64,000 bases of DNA. Source: Paragonimus skrjabini miyazakii. Its lineage: Eukaryota; Platyhelminthes; Trematoda; Plagiorchiida; Troglotrematidae. The DNA is taken from assembly GCA_014338405.1 (NCBI GenBank), contig JTDE01000195.1, positions 208,757 to 272,756 on the forward strand. Reading direction: 5' to 3'. Of this stretch, positions 1 through 11,740 are shown in pieces (position 1 is the stretch's first letter; the number at the start of each line of letters is the position of its first letter). The notes beneath the pieces are model-generated. The model was not told where the DNA came from and made no database searches. It saw only the letters and a list, made by a program, of their open reading frames with translations. A program made the translations under genes and the position numbers.

Positions 1-161
1 GCCTTGGGAGCGATTACGGGAACAGTCGCGGTATTATTCGGGACCGAGATTTTCGTGTGAATTATTACCGGGACGAGAATCCGATTTTATCGAGCGTACC
101 ACTATACCGAGATCGAACCAGTGTACCGTTTAGGAGGGTTTACAACAGAATATATGCTATT

Positions 162-427
162 ACTCACAAGCGAAAGTGGTTGAGCGTTCACATATGACAA
201 TTCGGTCGTGCCTAACGTGAATTCAATGGCACAGTGGTAAACACGGTTGCCTCATGAACAGCGTGTCCGTGGTTCAAGTCCCGGCAGTGGCGATGATATG
301 TACTACTGACGAGCTCTAATGAGAGCGAAACTCGAGTCTAGTGCTTCTTTTCGAAAGGGGACGACTGGAAAGTCTATGGGAATGCGACGGCTGCGATCAA
401 TTATGGGTGACGTTCAAATTGAAATAT
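162..427 (+). mobile_element. tRNA-derived SINE, near full length
   Basis: The element has a tRNA-like head with a pol III A box TGGCACAGTGG (227-237) and a B box GGTTCAAGTCC (271-281), both close to the eukaryotic consensus. An unrelated body follows, containing the blocks AGTGCTTCTTTTCGAAAGG and GGGTGACGTTCAAATTGAAA. The same unit occurs inverted at 20131-20422 and as partial copies at 11.3, 20.7, 34.3, 43.2, 55.2 and probably 60.4 kb, so it is a dispersed family rather than a tRNA gene. The open frame running through it is incidental. Confidence 0.85.
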
Positions 428-2913
428 ATGGTATTGTCAATCGTGTTTTGTGTTCTGCATGTTCCGCCAAAGTGGCTCCCGATGGGGAAGCACATGACCA
501 ATCAAGGGTGAGGGTCAACCGAGACCACAATATAAATGAAGCGGAAACTAGTCTACATTTGTTGCTGCGAGTCTTCGAGAGATGCTCGACCTCGAAATGA
601 ATGAGCTAGTGGTGCTCAGACAAAGAAGCAATTGCTGCTTCACGTTCCAAATTACGAATCTTTTGCTTCTCTTTAAGTGGATTCTTATTACACGATGCAT
701 TTCAGTTGAAATGAACTTTCAGCTAACTGGCAGTATACCCAACATAAACGAGTTGACAACTCAATTAACACAGTGCAAAGGCTCCGAAACCCAGTGTCCG
801 TTCCTCTAAAAAACTAATTTGTGTTGTACCCTAATTGCCTAGAAGAACAAAGTAACACTGTAATGATTAAGTATCCACGCCGAACGTTTGAGGGCATTCC
901 TTCTATGTATAACATCGAAATTCTAAATCAAATCTCTTGACTAGCTAGTTTCATATGATCAATCAATCTTGGGGTTGATTGAAACATCTTTTTAGTGCGA
1001 TCATTGACCTAAAGTGGCACTCGTCGAAAATATTATCCCGTTTGAGAATAATACACAGACAGCATTGAGTATATTTAGCACAAAGCTGTACAAATAAACC
1101 GCTGAGGTAGCATGGGTCTATTGTTCTATCCACTGTTACCAATCTCCTTTCTTCAAGGATACTGGAAATTGCAAAGTAGAACAGAATTTACCAGTCAGTC
1201 ACAAAGTTAATAGAAAAGACTGAATGCAGTCAATTCATACAGTGCTCCAACACCAGGTTTAACAGTAATTCATGTACACTGAGAACCGAAGTGTTCTTGC
1301 TACCAGCTAATCTGTCCTGTTAAAATTAACAGTCAACATATATTCGAAGCTCCTGTGTGTTGCAAGCCAGATTAGGTCGCTGAGTACTTCAGTTTTAATT
1401 ATTCTCAACAGCTCATTACGAAGAGAGCAATTACACGAAGTCTCAGCAGCTTTGGTCTGCACCAACGAATTCCTCAAAGCAAGACTAGTTCCTTGAATAG
1501 CAAGAATATTAGTCGGTAACCAACACTCTAACGTCTCCTCTCAAAATACCTCTGCACACCTAACAAGTGAGTGAGAACAGGTGAATAAGAGACCAAATCC
1601 AATTTTTCTACAGCAGAAGTATCACACCGTGAGAAACTACTTGGAACTATTCGTTCCGCACACCAATTCATGTATACGATACTACAGGACAACAGTTGGC
1701 ACGTTCCAAGGACCTGGTTGTTAAGACCAAACATACTGTAGTTCCAAAGAAGCCATGATGATTGGGAAGCCAGTTTACATAGGAGAAATGTGTGGGCAAA
1801 TGAAACTAAACGAATCTGAAGAGACTTTACTTTCTTAAAGAAGAATTGTGCTGGCTCTTACCAAGTAAAGTTTCAGTATAAAACGTCATGACAAAGTTCA
1901 AATGATTTGTAAGGAACTGGTTTCCTATAGGAAACGATCCTGCTTGATAGATATGGTATTACAACGTGGATGGCGATTACCGTACAGACAATAAGAGACC
2001 GTGAATCAATCCCCGGTCACTGCATTTTAAACCCATCATCACTCGTTATCATTCAAGCACGAATCAAATGGAGGAGCCAACATAGACTGGCTTTCAGTCT
2101 CCGGAACACAGTTATTGCTGAAACTAAGACATTAGTAACGGCAGCGTGCTTCTCACCCGTTGGGGGCAGGACATATGGATTAACCGAAACATGTTCCCCT
2201 CCGTTTCGGCAATATCACTAGATGACAGTATCCAATAAGACAGGAGTCGAACAACGCGCACGGCGTACACCTTTGTCAGCACAATGACAGCAGCAGTGAT
2301 TATGAACTGTGACATTTCAGCTTTTCTCAAGACTTGCTGTTCCAGTTTGTTCATTCATGTCTGTACACAAACGATCTGTTGCAAGCGCTCGTATAGCCAA
2401 CGCAATTAGTTCGGGTATAAATCCTTTGATATCAATCTATTGTCTTCTTTAGCCAAATTTGTGACAAGAAAATAAAGATTCAAACTGTGCAGGGTATGAA
2501 GTGTTCGACATTAAAAAGGCCCTCTGCGAAAACAACCTTAAATGTAGTCAGCAATTCTTCTGGACTGGTCATGTGACTAAATCAAGGACTAACGAAACAC
2601 TTCTCATTGGAACAGAGTACATAACCTCTTCAAAGGAACAGCCGATCTACCGTTAAAGACTGCCCACAATGAAGTCTTTGCTTACAGACAACATGTGCAT
2701 TATACAATTGACAATTATTATTGTGTAGTGGGTGCGGCGGCCTGCAGAATTGTGGTCGAGATCAGACAAGTCCAGAAAACAAAGGCAATGAATCTGACTG
2801 CTTTCACGTATAGCTTGTCTGTCTACTGCAAAAAAAATCTGGGGGATGATTGCAAGATAAAAAATTGTTCAGTTACATATTCTCAGAGTGAGAAAGGTGT
2901 ACCAAACATCTTT
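428..2913. other. no gene recognised
   Basis: AT-rich sequence with only short, unrelated open frames. I see no exon, RNA gene or clear repeat on either strand. It may be part of a DNA-PKcs intron if that gene continues to the left. Confidence 0.5.
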
Positions 2914-3113
2914 CGCCGTGAGGGGAACGACATTATCGTTGAGACTTCAAGACTGAAACGAATGTATGTAGGAGGGTCGATGCATAACTTTGTAAACAAT
3001 ACGTCAAGCTGAGTTCGTGCTGCATAACTCCAGTGCCATCGGTTCTCCTGCCAGTAGCAAGCGATTTGTAAAGCATGGAGAATCCCAGAACGCCGCAAGC
3101 TTAATATGACCCA
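2914..3113 (+). repeat. dispersed direct repeat, copy 1
   Basis: This sequence is about 90% identical to 5094-5310, 2.2 kb away in the same orientation. The central part, around GAATGTATGTAGGAGGGTCG, is identical over more than 90 bases. Copy 2 has an extra short block (about 15 bases) near its 3' end. No coding capacity or terminal repeats are evident. It is probably a fragment of an unclassified dispersed repeat. Confidence 0.75.
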
Positions 3114-5093
3114 TCGTGTCGTCAGGATAAATGGCGCTCTCGGACTAAATCTAACAAACGTCCGGTCACTGTATCCATCGATAAGAGCGAAGAACAAGTA
3201 TTGCGGAGTTAACCGTCACATAATTAGGTGCTCATTTATCGGATCTGAGGAATGCTTTCAACGAATCGGAGTTGCTAGTTCCCCTCGGTAATCGATAAAA
3301 ATCCGTTGATCACAAATATAGAGTTCCGGACGGAAGTCAACGATCGATCAACGAAGAGATTGTTGATCACTCATTCCTATCCTTTTCATTACAACTAAGC
3401 CTGACACTGGGAATGTAAACAATAGAATTCTCCCACTTTTCATTGTACAGAACACACACCTTTTATAAGCAGATAAACGAAATCAGTCATATTCTATATA
3501 AAGTGGATGATGAAACAGAATGGCTTGCCCCGGGGTAACCGTATATCCTCATCTTAGGTAACACAGATATCACGTGATTGGTCGAGCGGAAAGTGTGATC
3601 AGCCAATTCATGAACGCGTGAAACGTTAGTCGGCTCTCTGGATTTGGGCACCATTAGTGCTAATGTTCGCTGCAGACGCTGCCTACCAGCAGTCGATAAC
3701 ATAATACCGGTTCTGCTGAGCATACACTACCGTCTCGGACGATTCAAAAAATGGAACCAGCCAACATCAGCCGTGTAGAATGGATATGTACGCATAAGTA
3801 TGTGTATGATCAGTACGATCAGTTCGGAGTAACACAGGTTGTCAAGGTTGTCAAATAGCCACATAACGACAAGATTGGACAGCAAATGACAGAGGAGATT
3901 GTATTACTCGGCCACCGAGGACTGAACGTGCATGTGGACTCGCTGTCTTTTTACGTGATGTATTCCACACTCAATGTCAATCGTCCAAGTAACCTTTGGC
4001 ACTGAACCATTCTGTGGCTATTTCTCACGTACATGTTATTGACAAGCACAAACTGTGCAACATATCCCCCAACGACTTATCAACGCTGACCAATGACCAA
4101 CATATCCAAATATCTGATAGAATGCCTGAGGTACGTAGATCAGCGATTCAGATGCCGAAATCCCACAACATTGAGATGGCAGAGACTAATGAAAACAATG
4201 GAGATCGTTAGCAAAACGACGACATTGGACATTCATTGTGAAACGCGTTACCGCATTACTCTAGTGGTGTTGCAGTTGTACATCAAAACCGTTCAGCACC
4301 GGATTGATCGCGTGATGGGCTTTCATTTGATTGACGATTCGAATATAGTCATAAAGTAATAGACAAGAAATAAATTAACAAGATAGATATGTTATGACTG
4401 CGCGCATTCTAAGCCGTCTAGTTAACTGTTAAGTCCATTTAAACAGTAAACAGTGAAAACAGTATGGAACCTTATCAAATGATGATATTAGCTCACACAG
4501 GAGCTACCTCAAATAAGAATGGATTATAATCGACCGTGGCGTCCTTCAGTACCCAATTACATCAAGAATAGTTTCCTCATAAGGATGACCATACCATTTG
4601 TAGGTAACTTCATTTCATCGTAAGTAGACAGATCTTGTTAGGAACCTCAAATTAAAGGTCATCAAAAACCATCTGCTTGGTTGTTATCCTGCAAAAGCTT
4701 CGGCCCGTAACACTATGCGCCGTGTCACTTTTTGGTCTCGCGTTTAAAAAGTATTCAAACACTCCCGTGGCCATATGTGACCGCATGCAGTCCACTAGGT
4801 CCTTGGTGTTAGACCCTAGAGTTTACATCCAATACGGATGTGAGAGTGGAACAATAGGTAGTACAGCGTCAGCCGTTTACGGTCCCGCATGTAGGACAAG
4901 GTCATTGAGTTTCGGTCACAAGAGCAGGCTAGTCGAACCACGAATGTCGACAACCAATTTGACGTTTTATGTATCGTTCCTAGATTGTAAGCATTCATCT
5001 TTTATAAAAAGCTTAGAATAATAGCTTGCTTCCACAAGCATTCGATTAACCACAGAGAATACCCTAACCACAGTACAGTTAATACACCAAACT
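3114..5093. other. no gene recognised
   Basis: No exon is recognised. Around 3490-3730 there is a TATATAAAG box and an ATTGG motif near CACGTGATTGG, as in flatworm LTR promoters, but no second copy was found to prove an LTR. Confidence 0.4.
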
Positions 5094-5310
5094 CGCCGTG
5101 AAGGGAACAACATTATCGTTGAAACTTCAAGACTGAAACGAATGTATGTAGGAGGGTCGATGCATAACTTTGTAAACAATACGTCAAGCTGAGTTCGTGC
5201 TGCATAACTCCAGTGCCACCGGTTCTCCTGCCAGTAGCAAGCGATTCGTAAAGCGTGAAGAATCCTAGAGATAAACTAAACAGAACGTCGCAAGCTTAAT
5301 TTGACTCATT
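5094..5310 (+). repeat. dispersed direct repeat, copy 2
   Basis: Second copy of the 2914-3113 repeat. It carries point differences and a short insertion (AGATAAACTAAACAG) before the AAGCTTAAT end. The 2-kb interval between the copies has no coding sequence that would suggest a mobile element bounded by them. Confidence 0.75.
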
Positions 5311-5872
5311 GTTCGAACGAATTATTCCATCAAGTACATACTCAGTTGTGTTCACGGACCGTCACTTCGACAGTAAGGATTCAAAAAGATAGGCAATTGA
5401 TGAGGAATTGCAAAATAGAATACTCTAGCGTCCCTTGAAGACGCCACAAAGGTCGTTAGACAGAGTTGTAAAGATAAGCATATACCGGCCTATTATAATG
5501 CGAGTGCCTCTATACCACAAAACTGCCAAAGCATCAATGAGCTCACAGAACTGCATCCAGTATGCCAATAACCGCAGCCAATCTATTTAGTAGGCATAGA
5601 GAGAAAAAGAACTATCCTCCAGAACAATGTGAAATGCAAGCAGCTCGGTAAATTTGCTACCTTATCGCGGACAAAACGAGCGACTCCCAAACAAAATTAT
5701 CTCAATCCTGTGACGATACAATGGATCATCGACTTGTTGACTGATTGCGAACGAACGGAAGGTAGAACAAACTAAAGCCACAAAGACAATAGAGTATATT
5801 AGATGACAAACAATCGTAAAAAGTATGACAAGTCTCTTGTAGATGCACGCTCTATTATACACGAATATATGG
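5311..5872. other. 3' flank of the secreted-protein gene
   Basis: Downstream side of the minus-strand gene at 5873-7537. No canonical AATAAA polyadenylation signal was recognised close to the stop codon, and no other feature was seen. Confidence 0.35.
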
Positions 5873-7537
5873 TTAATACATCAGGGCGTCTTTAGCTCGT
5901 CGTATGAGCTTACGTGTGACAAATTTCTTTCGTTTCCGTACCGTACGTGTTCTGTGCAATGATGGATAGGGTACCAACTGACCCTCGTCATCATAACCGT
6001 TATCGTCGGTAGAAAGAGTGAGAACAGTTTGGGGTACCATGGAGATGATTGTCTTTGTGTCCGGTTGAAGTTGTTGTTGCTGCTGTTGTTGAAGCAGCAT
6101 TTGTAGTTGACTGTTTCCTATGAAACCATTTTCTGAGCCATCACCTCCAGTAACCTGACCACCAACAGAAGGAAACACGGCACGACCTTGTTGATCCAAT
6201 GTCTGTATAGGCTGAGGCACAACAGGCTGTACCGACGGTGGTTGGATAGATGGCTGTGGTTGTTGCATTTGTTGAGCAAGTTGACTCCGTTGCTGTTGTA
6301 TCAAATTTTGTTGCTCCTGCTGTAACTGTTGTTGCTGTTGCAGCTGTTGTCGCTGTAACTCCTGTTGCTGTTGTAAGGTGTTTACTAAATTCAAAAGTTC
6401 CGATGTGATGGACGACCGAGCATCATTTACGGCAGTCTGGGTGCTCATCTGACTGACAGGAAGCATGGTAGATACTGGCATACCCAACATCGTCGGAGTA
6501 GCAGCCGCGAGACTAAACTTCGGTTGAGACAAAGCCACGGGAGCCACAGCATGCGCCCCATGTACAAGATCACCAGTGGTCAAGCCAAGAGCAGCTCCGA
6601 TAGTAGGTTGACTTGCAAGCAACATAGCGCCTATTTCGGCCAAAAGAGGAGCCAAAGTCAAAGGAGCCTGTTGCACGGTTGGCATCAAAGTGGCTTGGAG
6701 CTGTTCAGTTCCCATACTGAGGGTTGTCTGAGAAAGTCCAGAAGGAGGACTGTTCACCGGAGGTGAAGACGGAGAGCCTCCAATGGGCATTTCAAAACGT
6801 GGTGAAACTGGTGAGACTGACTGTGGCGGGCTAGCTGGTGGCACAGGCGCCGGAGCAGGATTCGGAGGAAGTTGGGGTGTAGGTGCAGGAGCGGGAGGTG
6901 GTGAGGGGATGGGTGCTGCTACCGGTTGCACGGGCATTGCTGATCTCGGTGTACCAGTTGTTCCATCGGTGGTCGGGTTGCATGTGTTACTCAAAGACTG
7001 TACCGTGGAGATGGTCTCGGTGGGAGCTTGCGAAATGATAATATGGTGAGCCGATCCAGAAGGTCTTTTTCGCTTTTTAAACGAACGCCTGAACGATTTC
7101 AGTAGACGCTGAAGCAGATGAAGAGTCTCAACATGAATGGGTGTTTGATCAAGATCAGCTAATCCTAAAGTAGGGGTCTTGACTACTTTCACTGGAGTTC
7201 GCTGCAACACCAAGGGCACGTCTTCCAATACATCATCGTCAACCCACTCGTATTCATCAGATTTCGGATAATACGCACTTTCAAAGGGTGAAACATATAC
7301 AGGTCGGGGCCGCCGATGAGCAATGCGATATGCATAATGTTTCCAGTCTTCACGTGTGTTCGATGCATGATAGCCTCCATGATGCCGAAGGTGTTTTTGA
7401 AAATGACGCACTCGTCTCGGAGCCAGTGGTATAGGCTCACGGACAACTGGACGATTTGGTCTCGGAAACCATGATGAAGTAACGAGTGATACATAGCAGC
7501 TCAGTAATACCAGCCCTAGACACGATAAACGCAGCAT
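5873..7537 (-). CDS. secreted Pro/Gln-rich protein, 554 aa, unknown function
   Basis: One uninterrupted frame encodes 554 residues and ends in TAA. The ATG at 7537 is chosen because it opens directly into a signal peptide (residues 1-22, MLRLSCLGLVLLSCYVSLVT then SS); the frame upstream of it has no ATG. In order the protein has a basic His/Arg-rich segment (about 28-80), an acidic patch (about 92-106), a Lys/Arg cluster (about 150-160), a Pro/Ala-rich tract (about 202-273), a hydrophobic stretch (about 283-320), a Gln-rich tract likely to form a coiled coil (about 388-445), a short second Gln run (about 483-491) and a strongly basic C-terminus (about 529-548). No catalytic domain or known family is recognised. 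The length and biased but ordered composition argue for a real gene. It may be intronless, or this may be one large exon. It sits on the same strand as, and beyond the last visible exon of, the DNA-PKcs gene. Confidence 0.8.
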   Translation of the reverse strand: MLRLSCLGLVLLSCYVSLVTSSWFPRPNRPVVREPIPLAPRRVRHFQKHLRHHGGYHASNTREDWKHYAYRIAHRRPRPVYVSPFESAYYPKSDEYEWVDDDVLEDVPLVLQRTPVKVVKTPTLGLADLDQTPIHVETLHLLQRLLKSFRRSFKKRKRPSGSAHHIIISQAPTETISTVQSLSNTCNPTTDGTTGTPRSAMPVQPVAAPIPSPPPAPAPTPQLPPNPAPAPVPPASPPQSVSPVSPRFEMPIGGSPSSPPVNSPPSGLSQTTLSMGTEQLQATLMPTVQQAPLTLAPLLAEIGAMLLASQPTIGAALGLTTGDLVHGAHAVAPVALSQPKFSLAAATPTMLGMPVSTMLPVSQMSTQTAVNDARSSITSELLNLVNTLQQQQELQRQQLQQQQQLQQEQQNLIQQQRSQLAQQMQQPQPSIQPPSVQPVVPQPIQTLDQQGRAVFPSVGGQVTGGDGSENGFIGNSQLQMLLQQQQQQQLQPDTKTIISMVPQTVLTLSTDDNGYDDEGQLVPYPSLHRTRTVRKRKKFVTRKLIRRAKDALMY

Positions 7538-8283
7538 GAAGATTTCACAAACAGCACTTAGGCGTGAATGTTCCAAGTGGCAAATGAGCGATATTCAGAT
7601 TTAGAATGGAGCATTGCTCATGCAGTCCGGCGATGATGAACGAACTCATTCAAGGCAGTACGTGAATAATATTCCAAATAAACTAGCTGGTAGAAGAAGA
7701 ATCGATATCGTAAGCCGATTATGCAATAGACAGGGTGAGTTAAATCGGAACAGATAACACACTGGGTATGATGCGATTAGATTGGACAGTAAAGTATCGC
7801 GATCAACTGTGTATTGATTGAAGACGGCTACACTTGGCCGCGAATAATATGAGCTCAGAATCACCAGAGCGAACAAATACCGGCGATTTCACAGCTTTAA
7901 CGGGAACCAAATTTCCACGTAACGTTTGGTTATCGTAGAATTACTTGTTCAAGGAAAAAGCAAAATAACCATTTTGCCAAATATGAACCCAGTTCTGTGA
8001 TTGTTGAGAACAATTATGGGGTTGGTAGCTCGGATTAATGCTTCGGTTGTACGCCAAGCTTGGCACTTAGGTTGCATGTAATCTAAACCCAGATCTAACG
8101 ACGACAGAAGTATGCATATAATTAGCTGGGCTATTCAAACTGATAATAAAGTAACATTTTGAGATGGACCGGATAAAAACAAATAACTAAAACACGTTTT
8201 GTGCATGAGACAATTTCTAAAAGGCATGCGATACGATCTAACTTCGCTGTATATGTGACAAACTCAGTGGGTGAGTAACATAC
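7538..8283. other. 5' flank of the secreted-protein gene
   Basis: Non-coding as far as I can see. It should hold the promoter and 5' UTR of the minus-strand gene that starts at 7537, but no convincing TATA box or initiator was identified. Confidence 0.35.
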
Positions 8284-8624
8284 TTGAAAGTCATCATTTC
8301 GGAAGGTTGCATGACCGACTTATAGAACGCCAATAGTGTAGTGGTAGACTCCAACCATTGGACCAAACCAAGACGGCAAGACATCGGAACGACAGCATAC
8401 GTTTTCAGAGGCACCGGGACGCTCGAATGGATCACAGCATCCATCTTAGGGCTCACTTGTGAACCACCCACGGCTCTTTCAAGTGCGTGATTAGTCACTG
8501 TGAATAGATGTTGTAGACGAGCGTCTTGACGTAAATCTTCTCCAGTTTTCACAAGCCAACAGTATCGTTTTGCATCTGTTCCTAGCAGACTGATTAGCTT
8601 CGGTTGTCGAAGGGAGGCGAGTGA
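8284..8624 (-). CDS. PRKDC: DNA-PKcs exon: kinase N-lobe
   Basis: This 341-bp exon follows a TTTTTAG acceptor and ends at a CAA/GTATGT donor (phase 2). It encodes SLASLRQPKLISLLGTDAKR, then the lysine motif WLVKTGEDLRQD, then LKTYAVVPMSCRLGLVQWLE. These correspond to the glycine-rich loop, the ATP-binding lysine strand and the central hinge of PI3K-like kinases. The LVKxGEDLRQD and RLGLxxWLExTxTL motifs are closer to DNA-PKcs than to other family members. It joins in phase 0 to the exon at 15217-15507. The next exon, which should carry the GDRH and DFG motifs, was not found to the left. A GTG inside the exon can look like a start codon but is internal. Confidence 0.9.
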
Positions 8625-11278
8625 CTAAAAAGCAGAAGATATTGAAATCAGTTTAATTTGTAGCCAATTCCCAACAAGATATTCCCAACCGTGCGGTATG
8701 CGGTGTCAACTGTGTACTGAACTCTACTAACTTACCAAAACCGAGACTAGAGCTTTCGAATGAAAATTAACTGGAGCCTCGAAGCTGTGTAGTTTGGAAA
8801 CGGGGTAGTTATTAAAGAACTTTCAGGAGTAGAACACGAACAGAACTTCAATGTGAAATTGTGTGCCAGTGTGTTTAGCAAACAACAATGGTCCTATATC
8901 GGAAGTGAAACTATCTAAGAACCGTACTGGATATTCTTCATGATTGCCGTTATAACACTTCCTAGGTGTTTCATTTTGAAATCGGCCAGCCTATAATTTT
9001 ATTTGATTAAGGAAGCTGAGTTCAGTTGACAGTGAGAATCAACGCGATACAATCATCACCGATCAAAAAATTGTTCGGCAAGTTCCACAAGGTCAGAAAT
9101 TACAGTCTGCTTGGACAAGCCAGATCGAGTGAGCCAAACATAAAGTCTACTACATCTCGCGACAAAGAGAAATCTGGATGATTGCAACTCGACGTACAGA
9201 TGATTTGGATAGACAAAGTATGTGTTCCATGTTTTGTTAGCAAATAAGCATTCAGTCAAATATTTCGTACTCATTCAAGACTATTGTGGTTAAGCAGATT
9301 GAATCTTAGTTAATGGAGAGTGTTCGTGACTTGGTCTAATTAGAGGGTTTCATCAGCTGCAGCGGAATCATAGAAACTGAAATTGGGGTCCACAGCCCTG
9401 GGGCTAGAAGGATCATTGGTAAGTCAGAAATTCTCCAACGACGGGGCACTGACTCTCTGAAGCTTAAGGATTGTGTGTATTATGCGATCTTAGGGGCAAA
9501 TGCACCATATAACTACGCAATTCTTGGAGTAGACTGAATGTAAATCACCTTTTAGAAACAAATTTATCTAATGGGGAAATATGTTGACGAGAACACGGGA
9601 AAATGGAGAATAAAAAGTCGGGCGATAAAGGGAGGGAAAACTCTTTTACTAGCTCAAAACCACATGCGATTTTGATTTTTTTGGTTCGACTATTTCTGTC
9701 TTCAGAAAAAAGCCTGAATAGCAAAACCTAAGGAAGGCCACGATGAAGAGCTACTCCTCTCCCACTTACCTTTGTCTGCAGCCACGTTATTCGATGTCCC
9801 TGGTCAGCGACAATAGCATCTTTTGGATCCCAGTAGAAAAAAAACGAGATTAAACCTGATATCAGTTTCTTCACACTTATCTAGCTTGTTTCGCTTGACT
9901 CTGCTAGTTACGTTAAGGAGCGTAACAAACACTAACAAGAAAGCAAATTAAGTCAGAGTAATTCCACGACAATTGATGCACAATTGTAAACATTTTTCTT
10001 ATAGTACAGAGTAACTATCAATTTAATCCAGAGTGACGGAAATATTGCAGAATGAGCGATTCTCCGACATCTCAGCATTTTTAAAGGTACCGGTGGAAGG
10101 TAGACTAAGCAGGATGAATTGTGGATCCTACAAGGCTGGATTTTCTCTCGGATTTTGTTTCAGTAAAAATGGAGCCTGTGGACATAAACCACGAAGTACA
10201 GTTGGGCCAATAGCACAGACGGTCAGTTGAATTATAATCGAAAGCTCATTACCCAGTGTTTCATGCATGCTTGCAGATCACGTATTGACAAACCGTCTCT
10301 TGGTAGACTGTTTCATCAATACCGGGCAATTAGTCATCAGTGAACTGGATAAGATGGAGTGGCTTCCGATAACTTCCGGAAGCAGCATCTTGCCATATCT
10401 CGACTGCACATACTAACCAGTAAAGCTCGCAATCCAAAACTAAGTTTTGCGCCAGATCGCGCTTCAAAGGTACTCGCAAATAGCTGGTACTGACAGAGGT
10501 GTGCTAAGGAATTCGATGTGCGCAAAAACAAAGTGGTGCACAGTACGATAAAATACAAGGGGTACTGTTACTCTACAGCTGCAAAACTTGGTCGCTGGGA
10601 GTAAAGAACACAAAAAACTTGCATGTGTTCGATTATCGATGCTGGTGTTCAATCGAGCCCACCAAACCGCATCCGCGGGTGAACAACGGTAAGGTTGGAA
10701 AACGACTATTTGGCAACAACAGCGAAGCGAATTCGGTGGTTCAGAATTTATGGATGCATGGACCGAGATGACTAAACCCTGAACACCCAACACTCCAACT
10801 CCTTACACAACGTGTCCAAATGAGTTTACTCTGAATTATTAATCATAACATGAATAAATCAAGAATCACTTTATCCTGCTCTTTAATATCACTAATTTCG
10901 CTAAATTTCTGTATCCTTTGTTTACCTTAAGGTTGTTGTTGGTGTCTTGTTTTGTATTTTCAAAACATGGTGAGCAGTGGAGCTATTTACCTACAGCCTA
11001 TAGTCGTAATGTTTTTAAAAGCGATAGCGTATTTCATAAAGTCATTAATATATTTTGCAACATATAAGGGTTCAAACATTCCCATACATTTCCAATGTTA
11101 GTGACCAGTAAAGAGAACCTTGATGGTATGGAGATTATGAAATGAACAACACAGTTAATATGAACAACAGTATCCAAAAAAACAAACACACTTGTCAGGT
11201 AAAGTATGTAGATGATTCAGTTTAGACAAATGGCCTGTGGAAACTGAGAAATAATATACTGTGACAATTACATGGAAA

Positions 11279-11366
11279 TTTCAAACTGAACATCACTCAT
11301 AGCTGATCGCAGCTTTAGCATTCAGATTGCCTTTCAAGTCGGCCCCTTTCGAATAGAAGCAGTAGT
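11279..11366 (-). mobile_element. SINE 3' fragment
   Basis: Reverse complement of the SINE 3' body: the blocks TTTCAAACTGAACATCACTC and GTCGGCCCCTTTCGAA match the tail of the 20131-20422 copy. The tRNA head is absent, so it is a truncated insertion. Confidence 0.7.
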
Positions 11367-11660
11367 TGTTGAATTCGTGATATTTGTCAGAACTATCAGT
11401 CATTTTTTCGCGATATTTCAGTGAATTTAATGAGCGAAATACACAACAGAAGTGTATCAAACAACAAAGAAAGTACTGTACCAGCTGACATACGAAGCCA
11501 GGCCGGAAGCCCATCGATGGCGTTCGTGGATTCCAGCGTGAATTACTCGAGAAATCCTGGTTGGACAGTCAATCTGCTGGATCATTTTGTGGATTCCACA
11601 TGATAAAGTTGGTTCGTCGGGTAACAAGGTTCAAATGTGAAATTCCTGAGCTTCCGGTTT

Positions 11661-11740
11661 GGCTTTGCAGTTCAGCTGGTAAAGCATTTGCCGCGTCTGC
11701 GCATGTTGTTTCTATCGCTGGTTCGAATCCAGCCGAAGTC
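11661..11740 (+). other. tRNA-like sequence (pseudo-tRNA or SINE head)
   Basis: The sequence can fold like a tRNA. A 7-bp acceptor stem pairs GGCTTTG with CGAAGTC, using two wobble pairs. The T arm is perfect, with stem GCTGG/CCAGC and loop TTCGAAT (11717-11733), and GGTTCGAATCC is a good B box. The D arm AGCTGGTAAAGC is A-box-like with one mismatch. The anticodon stem has a mismatch, position 33 would be G rather than T, and the variable region is about 12-13 bases. A functional tRNA is therefore unlikely; a tRNA pseudogene or a second tRNA-derived SINE head fits better. Confidence 0.45.

Noticed and set aside
7538..7576. Extension of the secreted-protein frame 13 codons upstream.
   Set aside because: It begins with TTG, not ATG, and would push the signal peptide inward. 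The ATG at 7537 starts it exactly.
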